64,000 bases of DNA. Source: Pomacea canaliculata (taxonomy: Eukaryota > Mollusca > Gastropoda > Architaenioglossa > Ampullariidae). Shown piece after piece: positions 48,711 to 59,300 of the stretch. The first letter of the stretch is position 1. Every line of letters begins with the position of its first letter. Location of the stretch: assembly GCF_003073045.1 (NCBI RefSeq), contig NC_037590.1:11179042-11243041 (forward strand). The letters are read 5' to 3'. The translations under genes were made by a program, and so were the position numbers. The notes below the pieces were generated by a model. That model saw only the letters and a list, made by a program, of their open reading frames with translations. It ran no database searches and was not told the origin of the DNA.

Positions 48711-48943
48711 TGATTGAAAAACGAATAAAATATAGACTTATATACAGACGTCTTTCACGCAGTGAAACGTGAATAATGATAACAGGACAATGTTGAAAGC
48801 TATGCACAACTTTCAAGTCAATGTATGTTCAAGTTGGCATCTTCGAAGCTTAGTTACTCTCGAGAGTTATCGTTTCATGTGAACGAGATTGCTCGCGATC
48901 TTGCAGACCTTGAGGTGAAGGTCAAATAAAAAGTTTTGGCATC
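48711..48943. promoter_or_regulatory. Shared divergent promoter of KCTD5 and ATP5PD
   Basis: Only 233 bp separate the two start codons, which point away from each other. The interval lacks an obvious TATA box placed for either gene. It has CpGs, a CTCTCGAGAG palindrome and a CTCGCGATC motif. A YY1-type ATGGCGGC covers the ATP5PD start codon (48,944-48,951). All upstream control elements close to either gene must lie here or inside the genes. Confidence 0.75.
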
Positions 48944-51900
48944 ATGGCGGCTCGAAGGCTTGCAGTGTCAGCTGTGGACTGGACTGCTTTTAAGCAGCGT
49001 GTTCCTCCAAGACAGCAAGAATTTTTCAAGGCATTTAAATCTAAGAATGATAATTTTGTCAATAGGTAATTTTTTTTAAGTTATTTGTTTTCTGCTTTTA
49101 CCAATTCCGTGTTTGCCTGTCAATGTCACTAGCCGAAACCTAGGACGGCAGGTGTAAATGATTTTCTAGTTATTTGCTGTTTCGTCTCTTCACCTTTGAA
49201 ATTTTATACTTATGTTTTTCGTTTGATGATCTTCAATGTTTTTATACATTGGCATGCTTTAATAGATTTTTCTAAGTGTATAATAGCGTCTGTATTTATT
49301 TTATTAATTTTTTAAGATAAGCATGGTCGAGCGTCTCTACATTTCAGGGTCGTATTACTTGTATTAGTCTCTTATCTACTAGGTAGGGCTTAACAAAGTG
49401 TCGGAATATGAGACAGCCTTTGCTGCTGAGGGAGAGGGGTGAACGGGGAGGAAAATCTATATTGATATTAACACTTACACCAGTCCACATTAATGCAGAT
49501 AAAATTAATAATTATTGAACAGTTTTTAAAATTGATGAATGGACAGGATGTGAGGATAAAGATACAACACTATCCAGGTTTTTACCTTACTTTGACCTGA
49601 AAGGTATTTACCACCAACTCTGCAAGCTGGGATTTTATTGTCAAGTTGCAATCTGTTACATCATTTAAGTCGAGCTTGTTCATGTGAGGTATAGCAAAAT
49701 AGTAAAACACTTGTCCCCTTGATGTTCCTTCTACATTGATTTTTGGAAATGGGGAGATGACATTTTCAGTGAAAGGGGAAATTGTGTTGGTGCCACTCGC
49801 TCTTTTGTTTACCATCAAAATTGACAGTGCATAGGATTCTGGACTAGCAAGGTTTGCATGTCTCTACTCTGTTTTGAATAGATCACTGGGTTCCAGGATC
49901 TCTGAGGAAATCAGGGCAGCCAAACAAAAGTGGCATCAAGTGGAAGTCTGATACTTGATACATTGCTAGATGTTTAAAGAGAACAAAAAGCTAATCAAGA
50001 GTGTCATCACTAAATATTATCAACATTGCAGTTTGCAGGCATTTTCTACCACAGAACATTTTTCTTGGCTCCACCTGTTCTTCCCCATGACCCCAACGTC
50101 CTGTCTGAAATTTTTCTTTTACAATATCAGCTGCATGTAGTCAGGGTCAGACAGTGGTTATTTTATAACTTCTTTGGATCAGCCTTGATATGCTTTCAGC
50201 CAGTCTCTATTGATCAGGTGCAGTGATTTATTACTAATGTCACCATCAAAGCATAGGCTAGATCCACTGCCAGTGGTTCTTCTTGCTGGGTTCCTATTAA
50301 GCTTTTGCCAACCATTACTGACATCAACATTTCTATGTCCAACGGAATTGTCCCAAACTGCTTCGGTGCAGCTACTTGTACCCACTTCTTAAGTTTGACC
50401 TTGATACTAAGGAGCTTAACCACTGTCCCATTTCTAATCTTACCTTTTTGTCCAAGCTGCTAGAATGTGTAATCCAGCAATACCCACCACTGGCTGTACT
50501 GCCTACCATCCCCCATCACAGTACATATACAACTCTCCTCCGACTACTATCTTTTGCACTGCTGAAAACAGTCTAGTTTTGGCGTTTATCATCCATGACT
50601 TGTTTGATATGTATGATCGTCACATTCTGGTTAGTCAACTGTTTTTTTGTTTTTCATTCAGCATGCAGGTGTTTCATGGTTCCAGAACAACCCCCATGAT
50701 TGATCTTAGACCAATAGATGGTGCAGATTTGATCGAGTTTTAGCTGCTGCCATCATAATAATAATAAAGTTTATTTATAGAGCGCTTTAGCCCACCATCA
50801 AAAGTTAGCTCAAAATGCTTGATGAAAATATACAGAATAATAACAGTACATACATGGATGCACACAACAGAACATGCAAACATTTCTACAGAATGCCATA
50901 TGGGAGGATGAAAGATATGTAGTCTGTATTTGCTCCCAGCTTGCTCAAACCAGTTGAAAAACTGTAAGCAAGGCTACAAATGCTCTTATCCACACATTTC
51001 CATTAAAGTCAAAGGTGCGTTATCCCAGCCTGTTGGGTAAGCTCAAGGTGTTTTATAGTAGGTTGTGTGAATAACAATAACACTACTCTTTTTCTGTATA
51101 TAATTTGTGTGTGAGAGAGAGCAGGACAAAGTCCCTGGCATAGATGGTATCAGAAAAGCACTAAATTTATAATTACAAGAAATATTACCAGTGCATTTAA
51201 AATAATTGATGCATATTGCTGGTTATGGAATTCGCATACTCTTGTGCTCAAGTGTTTAAAACTATATACAAGATAGTTATAGATATGTAATAGTACTGCC
51301 ATGTCCTTTTAATAATTTTTGCTGGATATCCATAGTTAAAATTTATCCATCACTTTACAGAGTTCACCAGTATCCAGCAGACCTGCCCAAAATTGACTTC
51401 AGTTATTATAAAGGCAAACTTCCTTTCCCAGCACTTGTTGATGAGTTTCAGAAGGGAGTAAGTAAATGAAATAACAAACTCAAGTATTTTTAACTGTAAA
51501 TTTTATTTGCATGTTAATTTATGTATGATGCTGAAAGGAACAAAATAAATTTCTTGAGTGATCTGTCAGTTTACCAGACGTACAATACTGGTTGTCTAAT
51601 TGTAGATTAAAATATTAGATTGCGAAGACTTATTACAGTGTGCATTATTGAATAAACAGCAAATTGTATTTTCGAATCAAGTGTCAGTCACCACTGCTTT
51701 ATTTCATGCATGTGTGTGATGAGAAAAGTGGATTATCACAAACTGTCCCAACTATTTACACAAAATCAGAATACTTCAAGTAAAGCTGAAGTGAATCTAT
51801 GTGAATGTATGCATATGGTTAAGATTGTTTTATAGTTTTATATACTTATTAATCCTTTGGTAGCATTGGAGTTTCTTTGTATGATTAGAATACTTTTTTC

Positions 51901-54900
51901 TAACCAGGATCTTTACAATTAGTAAGTTTTATTACATGTATTTCAAAGAGAGCTTTCTGTAGTCCAGTAAATGCCTTGAGTGCCACGAAGCTAGCTCAGG
52001 TATGATGTGGCAAAAATAGAATAAAGGCATTTTCTTGCCTGAGTTGTCTTGTCATTATCATCTGACATTTGAGTTCACTGTTCTTAAGGATGGAAATAGC
52101 ATTGTAAAATACTTTGCTTTTATCAGGATGACACATATTTCATTACAGTTATTTAGGGTATAAAGGATCATCTAACTTTGATTAAAAGCAGGTGTGTGAC
52201 ACAAATACTCTTCAACTTCAGTGTTAAAACTACAGTGTGTTTAGCATATTTCCTCCCCCCACCATTACCACCACCTCCAACTTCCCTTTTTGCATTAGAC
52301 ACCATGCACTACAAGGGCTTGAGACATCTGTCAGAATTTAATTCACATTTAGTTGATCTTTTATGTTTTTAACCCCATTTTCATACTTTGCTAGCCATCA
52401 GTTTAAGAAAGGTAGGTCATAATAAGTGGTCTACTGTTCCAAATGTATACAGCTGCCATGCTGCTCTGATTTGAGTCTGTTAATGTATGCAATTTTTGTG
52501 TAGAAATGTTGAAGGATTGTTTGAATAAATCAGTCCTAAACATGTATGCTGTGCAATCTGTTGGTTATTTAGATGTTAAATGAAAATACCTGTATTTTGC
52601 AGTATGAAAATGTGAGCATACCCTACCCTACTGACAAAAGTAACACAGTTCGAGAGATTGAAAACCAGGAAAAAGAGGCTGTAAGTTGACATTGTGTGTC
52701 TTTATTTTGGTAAATTCTATAATAACCCTTAACAAAGTGTTTTTTAAACGTAATATAATAACAGAAAAACACAATGGTCATGTGAGAAAAGGGTGCATTG
52801 TTCATATATTCTAAATTGCAAGTTCAATAGAAACTTATAAATTTTATACACTTGCAGTATGGATTTGTCTTGCAATTTTTCAGCTTGAAGTTAGCAAGAA
52901 GTTCAGAGCTGAGAGACAGCAGGAAATTGATGATGCTAAGCTGGTGGTAAGTAATGTTCAAGACAAGTAGATGGGCCAAAACATTGCTAGAAAATGATTT
53001 TTTACTTCATTTATCCTACATTGAGAGTCTCATCACATTTTCTTTCATCTCTTGGTTCTAGAACCAAGCAGAGGGACTTAGCAGTCTTAAAGGTCAACAT
53101 GAGCGCTCAGTGAAAATTGTTGGAAAATCCTCTATCACAAAAATGTTTTTCTCTGGATTTGTCATGAAATATGATGAAAGGGTAGTATTTCTAAAAGTAA
53201 TGTAGTATGCATGAGCTGAATTTGAAGAGGAAATAGGCAATCCTTGGTAAGAGAAAACAGATCAGGACACAATGTGCTGTTGCTGAATGTCTTCAACACT
53301 CAGATGGAGGGAGTTGTACTCATTGTCATTTCCTACAGATACTGGCTAAAACAGCAGTGGATTAACGTTGATCAGACATTTTAAGTACAGATCTCTGCTT
53401 TGTTCAGACATGCCGTGTGAACTTCTTCCCCACACTATACTCAATAATTTGCTCAAAAAATTTCAAAAGCAATATAAGTACAGGCAAGTATTGGGATTTA
53501 GTAAATAAAATCAAGAGATCTTCTTCCTTTAGCAGTGCCAACTATACTAAACCATAAGCTGTTAAAACCAACCAAGATTGCTGGTAAAAATTCTTAAAGA
53601 TCAGATGTGTCTCACCACATAGGCAATATTAACACTTTCTGCACCGTTCTGGTCATCCTATTGTCAAATAGAAGTGACCAGACTTGACATAATAACAAAA
53701 ATCTGCCATTTCATTTTCCTGGCCAAAAGGGAAAAAAAATCTTTTTGAACACGATAACTTGAGTGATGCTTCTTCATTTGGCTTGAAGACATGCAGAGAT
53801 TTACTGAACTAGCCACCTTTGCTGTTACAAATGCTATTTGTATAAAAGAGAGCTCTCCAATGGAGAAGAGTAATTTTCTTCCACGTTCCTAGTAACAGGT
53901 GAGAATGCAAATGTTTAAAGGCTTATATCTTGAAAATTAAGCATAATTATGTTTTGGGAATTATTATTTGAAAACGAACTTAACCCAATTATAAAGAAAA
54001 AAAATGTTGCACTTGTGTTGGCAAGTAATCAGCAAAGCCTTTGGAAGACATCCTTGCTATTCCTGAACATGTGTTGTCATGAGTTCTCCCTCTGTCTGGC
54101 TGCAGATATGCGGTGCCTGCTTGTGTATGTATTGTCACAACTCAGTTCATTCCATGTGCCATACTCCTGATAAATTCTATATTCTATGATGTGTTAGCAA
54201 TAGATGAAGTGAACCCTAATGCAGTGTACCATCTGTTGCTCTGTATGTGTGTAATAATTACCCACTGTAATTAGCATGTAAAATTAGCAAGAGCATGAGC
54301 ACCAATAAATCTTACCTGTGATAGCCCTTATGGATTAATAAAATTGTATTTAATGAGACACTGAAACATCTGTCTTATTTTACAATTTTTGTGATTCAGC
54401 TCTTAACAGCAAAAAGTCTGCAATTGTTGCTTAAACCATTTTGTGTGCAAGTGTTATAAATAATATTTGTGGTCTGCCAGTCACCGGATTTTCAGAGATT
54501 GGAAAAGGCAGCAGGATGGTTGGACAATCCCTTCTATATGCTACTCTCGTCAACCAGTTTAACAGTTCATCAAATAAGGGCCGTGGGACTTTATGATAAT
54601 TACGAAAGTGATCAAGTCTTTAATTAATATTTGTGGCATGACATCTATGTTTTTGTGGTCTGTGGATGCACGTAGTAGAACTAGATCATAAAGAACTTGG
54701 CTTGGCAAAGAAAACGTGTGTATTAAAAACAGGGCAGGAGGGAAGAATTATGAGTATTTTATTGTGTCTATTGTTTCAGTTGTCAAAGATTGACAGCCTG
54801 CCCAAGCCAGATGAGATGACAATGGAAATGTATGCCTACTACTTTCCGGAAAAAGCTATCAATCCTCAGCGCCCAACTTTCTGGCCACACATTCCCAAGA

Positions 54901-54935
54901 TGCAACCTGGCCACCCAGACAGCCACCTCATATAA
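48944..54935 (+). CDS. ATP5PD: Mitochondrial ATP synthase subunit d (complete, 5 exons)
   Basis: Peripheral-stalk subunit d of mitochondrial F1Fo-ATP synthase, holding F1 against rotation on the matrix side of the inner membrane. Exons: 48944-49065, 51361-51457, 52603-52680, 52884-52946, 54780-54935; phases agree and give 171 aa (human 161). Family features seen: N-terminal MAARRLAVSAVDW (human form MAGRKLALKTIDW), then IDFSYYKGKL in exon 2, a Lys/Glu-rich helical middle (EIENQEKEALEVSKKFRAE), and a C-terminus with DEMTMEMYAYYFPE and PTFWPHIP, ending in a short polar tail longer than the vertebrate one. It has no classical cleavable presequence, as is normal for subunit d. Intron 1 (2.3 kb) carries a LINE relic. 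An in-frame open block at 53,062-53,181 between exons 4 and 5 might be an optional exon; it is not needed for family length. Confidence 0.94.
49582..49818 (-). other. Unexplained open frame in ATP5PD intron 1
   Basis: A frame of 78 codons on - with balanced amino-acid use (motifs NKRASGTNTISPF and FYYFAIPHMNKLDLNDV). It looks more protein-like than random AT-rich DNA. I recognise no family and see no partner exons. It could be a fragment of a decayed mobile element or gene. Confidence 0.3.
49880..50745 (+). mobile_element. L2-like LINE reverse-transcriptase relic (ATP5PD intron 1)
   Basis: Frame-hopping translation shows the order expected of L2-clade ORF2. A linker is followed by ITDINISMSNGIVPNCF, LDTKELNHCPISNLTFLSKLLE (compare the NYRPISNLPFLSKILE motif), VIQQ and a DMYDRHILVSQL block (compare DTIDHxILLxRL). 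It is broken by several frameshifts and truncated before the YxDD catalytic block. Confidence 0.8.
50752..50830 (-). repeat. SINE/LINE 3'-tail repeat with ATT-rich end
   Basis: Read on -, it runs AAGCATTTTGAGC, then GGGCTAAAGCGCTCTATAAAT and AACTTTATTATTATTATG. It has the same layout as 28,790-28,875 and 63,826-63,910, and directly abuts the L2-like relic in the opposite orientation. Confidence 0.6.
53062..53181 (+). other. Candidate cassette exon of ATP5PD
   Basis: The block is 120 bases (40 codons, no stop), preceded by a good polypyrimidine tract and TTCTAG acceptor and followed by GTAGTA. Its phase (0/0) would fit exactly between exons 4 and 5. The encoded residues do not resemble subunit d, and the family length is right without it. 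Confidence 0.3.
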
Positions 54936-55071
54936 TGCAACTTGTTTCGTGATGGCATGACTGCTAGACTTGTGTTTCAGAAAAAAGTGTATTTGCAAAG
55001 CTGATTTTGTTCTTTGTGAAGCTGATAGACATGTCAAAAGAACTGTAGCTCAATATCTCCATTTTCTGTTG

Positions 55072-55136
55072 AATAAAATAGCCTTGGTTGACATCTGCAC
55101 TGTACAAGAGAAAAATTATGGAGATAGTGAAATAAA
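55072..55136 (+). terminator. Two candidate ATP5PD polyadenylation signals
   Basis: AATAAA occurs at 55,072-55,077 and again at 55,131-55,136, about 140 and 200 bases after the stop codon. This fits a short 3' UTR. Confidence 0.6.
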
Positions 55137-56341
55137 GACTGATAAACAATTGAGTCCATTTTCATGTTTCAAAAATGTATCTTGAGGCAAAATTAAGTAA
55201 ACTGTATTTTATTTTTTAAAGCCCACATAACATACAAACTGGCTAGCATGTGCATGCATTATTGGCACTTTCATCTCAAAAAGATTTCTGACCACAAAAA
55301 TTATGCTACAACCACACCTCAGATACACATCCACAGACAAGCCAAGCAGCAATTTGTATCACAGAATGTCATAATCATGCCCACAGTGTACCTGGAATAT
55401 ACACAGTATAAATGCTATTAAGGCAACTAAACTACTGGTGAAAATTGTCCTTTCATCAGCAATAGATTTCATGTGGGAACCCACTGCCAGAGACCTCCCA
55501 AAAACAGTTCTCACAAGGTTTAAAAGGCTGTATTAAGAAATTAATTGTAAAGGAAGAAAGTGGTGGGGGATGTAAGCATTTATCAACTCTAATGGATGAT
55601 GATTTTTTTTTTTTCCTGTCATGGACTGAAAATCCATGCAGAGCTGAACTACAACCCCCAACAAAAAAAAAGAGAAAATACTGATCTAACTAGAGGCTGT
55701 TGATCTTGCTAACCCTTTACTGGGTAAGGTGATAAAACAAGGTTGGTCAGAGAAGCAAAAAATGGGTGCAACGTCTGGTGTTAACTAATGAAGATTTTTG
55801 TATGGAACCCCTTATTTATCCAACTAGATCTTGTTCTTCTGGTATAACTTGTGCCCACTAAGAACAGATACAGTCAGCTTCTTCCCAAGCATGTTAGTGG
55901 GAGTAAAAACTATGTGCACAAACAGGATGCATATTAACCCAACCCTAACTGGTCCCTTAAAACCTGGAAGCTATAATTCACAATCATGTCAATTCTTATC
56001 ACCCACTACATTCAGTTAATGACTAATGTTGGCCACCTCCACTGCCAAGTGGTGGGTGATGATATATATCACCTGAACAAGTTTCCCTCAAAAGGCAAAA
56101 TTAATTGTGCAACCATGTTCTTTTCTATTTACAGCAGTTCTTGTCTTTTGCCCTACAAATTTGTGGTATTTTGATGTGCAAAACGAAAATATTACACCAT
56201 TATAAAAATATAACACCACCATGTTGGTTGATTTTCCTTCAACAAGTAGCCAGAAGCTAAAATACCCTCTGCTGAGCATAATGTTGCTTTCTCGTATCGA
56301 AGTTCGCCATGCTGACAAGAATCACAAACCACTTGAAAGAC
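55137..56341. other. Convergent intergenic stretch between ATP5PD and TMF1
   Basis: About 1.2 kb separates two tail-to-tail genes. No gene or classified element is seen. Further AATAAA motifs on - (for example TTTATT at about 55,208 on +) could serve TMF1 if the signal overlapping its stop codon is not used. Confidence 0.5.
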
Positions 56342-56347
56342 TTTATT
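56342..56347 (-). terminator. Polyadenylation-type signal overlapping the TMF1 stop codon
   Basis: On the - strand the last sense codon and stop read CCA AAA TAA AGT, so AATAAA spans the TAA stop. If used, cleavage 10-30 bases on would leave an extremely short 3' UTR. Confidence 0.45.
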
Positions 56348-59300
56348 TTGGCATCAGAGCATTAATCTGAAAGTTTAAAATGATCATTAAATGTAAAAGG
56401 TATCCTCTCTGCATCATTACTTTCAAATAAAGAACATTAAAATTTAGTAAATTGTATCATAGTACTGTGAACACCAGATGTATTCATCTCATCAACTAAA
56501 AACTATGCCAAATCCTCTGTCCTGGCTTCTCCTGTACATTTCCACCCAAAATATTAGCTGCTTGATTAGAATCTCAAGTGCTACTTATGCCGCATCTTTA
56601 TACAAAAGGAATGTACAGTTTGTGCTATTAGATTGTGAGAAAAATATTCTTACACAACAGGCAAATCATGTTTTATCTTCACACAGCCTTGTAACAAAAG
56701 GCAAGGACTGAAATAATTTGCTACATTGATGATCAGGACTACTGTGAATACCTCTGAAAAATATCCCTCAAATTGTACTACATCCATCATTGTGAACCAT
56801 AGACAAGACAACAGAAGCAGGAAAGAAACACAGCACCTGAGACTTGTACATATCTTTGACATCTTGGAGATCCAACTTCAGTTCTTGTACCTGCTCTTCC
56901 TTCTCTCCATACATTTGCAATAGTGCATTATACCGTGCATCCAGTTCCTGGGAGAGAATTGGCACAGACTAATAATATTCCCAACAATAGGAGGTGACTT
57001 AACCCTTATCCCCTTCTTTATTTATTTATACACATGAACTTTTTTTTTTATTTATAAAAATTTTATTTCTGTACTCTAATGCCACTTAAAAAGTAGTGTT
57101 TCACCCTGGGAAAAGATATACTAAAATCTATTACCTTGTATTTGTTCTCCAATATAGGCAACTCTAGCACATGTTCTTGCAATTCCTCATTTCGATTGGT
57201 CAAGCTGACAAGTTCCCGGGCCATAGATTCACGGGTGCGCTCTAACTGCTGGATATCTGCCTACACATCAGCAAAAGACTTACTGACATATGTTTCAAGT
57301 TGTTGGTTCAAATAAAAATCATAATGCAATTACAATGTCATTTTTTCAGGTCATAAATGTTTTTATACTTTATTCATTTGCTGCTTGACTGGTACTAGTC
57401 ATTAAGAAGATCATTTTGATAGAAATGGCAGCTGACAAGGCCTGTCTTAAGCATTAGTAAGCAGATCTTGCATAGGACAACCAGTTCACTCCATATGCCA
57501 GTTCTTTCTCTGGCTACCATAGCGTTGACCCCTTCCAATGTACCTTCATGAACAGTCTTCAACTAATCACATGACTAAACCAGACCAGCTCACCCTGCTT
57601 GACTGTTTTGAGTAGAGGTTCCTAATGTTTTACAAATGTAACCATGGTTTGTAAAAGTCATTGGTTTTGTCTTCCTTGTACAAGATCCAGAGAAACCTCC
57701 TCAGGCATTTGTTCTTGAATGCCTGGATTCTCCTCTCCATATTGGCAAGCAGAATCCATTTCACATCCACAAAGCAAGATCAGTACTACTAGAGACTTGT
57801 ACATATTGTGCTTCATAGTAAATATAAATTGATGGCTGTGCCAGACTATGTCCATCTTAGCCATTGCTGGTGCTGCTGTTGTGTTCCTGTTGTGGAGCCA
57901 GAGCAGGCATCTTTGGAGATGCCAGAAACCAGGAACTTAAAAGCTGTTTACCTTTTCAAGCTTGATATTTTATGGTGGTGCTGAACCAGAAGATAGCCAT
58001 GCACAGAAGTGATGGGTTAGAAAAAATGGAAGTAGAAAGATGCATTAATACACTCATTTACAAAATAAAATGATGACATCAAAAGAACAAAAGGGAACCA
58101 CCACCATTTTAGTGTTTATGACCTTGTCACACTGTACATTACCTGGAGCTGAGCAATTTCCCCCTCTCGTAATTTTAACTGTGCTTGCAAATTTTCCATA
58201 ATGGCAGCTGCTCCAGACTGCCTCAGGCTCTCGTACACACTGACTTTGGGGCCAGGTGGTGTTGTAAGATTTGTCTCAAACTCATCCTGCATCTGCAATT
58301 TATAAACAAGCAAATATATTTATCACCAACTCATTTTTTAGATTATCAAACAACCCAATGTTAATCAATTTAACCAAGACTATCGATTTCATTCTCATGA
58401 CATAAAGACAGTCACTGACAAGATTAAACTGACCACTACCATGACCAAATCAACTATTTCAAGAACAAATTGACCGTCGCAGTAGCCACGTCTTTGTCAT
58501 TGTTAAATCATTCTGAGCGATGGTGAAATTGTCTTGCCACATTATTCATATATTTATTTTGGCTTTAGTGGATTTGTTGCATTAATGCTGGGTGCATAAG
58601 GTGTGAGAGAAAGACACAAAAACACTTACTGATCTTTGCAAAGACCAAATGGGAGTTGATGTATGCTCACTGAAACTGTTGTTCATGCTTTCCTGTCGTG
58701 ACACAGATACAGGAGAGGGTGAACCTCTAGAACGTGGTCTCTCCCTTTCCTGTAAAAGACACATCACTAGTTAATTAGCAATCCAACAGCCATATACAAA
58801 AATCACTGCCACCATCAGACAGTTTGATGGACATTTTTAAGTTTCTTTCATTCATTGAAGATGAATCTGCCAATTAAGGATGATTCACTTTTTATTTGAG
58901 CCTGATGTGGGCAAACTGACCGATATTAGATATGCCTTACTAGCATGCGTATCTGTTCTTCAGCCACAGCAACTCTCTGGCGCTCTGCTTCTAAGCGGCT
59001 GCGCTCGATTTCCAGCTGAGACTCTAGGAACACCTGCAAAAGTACAGGAAGAATGTCCACACACACAAAGACAAACAAAAACTATACCCTAAAAAACAAC
59101 AACACTCTTGAAAACATTAGACAGAAAGATTCAGGACAAAACCTTAGACATTTTTACATTGTTATTTTTGGAAGAATGATCTTAAATTTTAAATCTTTTC
59201 CCCTCCCAAAAATTTTTGTTACAGCAGCTAGGTAAACCAAAAATATCACCTGATCTTTCTTTAATGCAGCAACTTCTTCAAAAAGCTTCTGCTTTGCAAG

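Noticed and set aside
48496..48772. Frames on the + strand over KCTD5 exon 1
   Set aside because: Antisense shadows of the BTB-domain exon.
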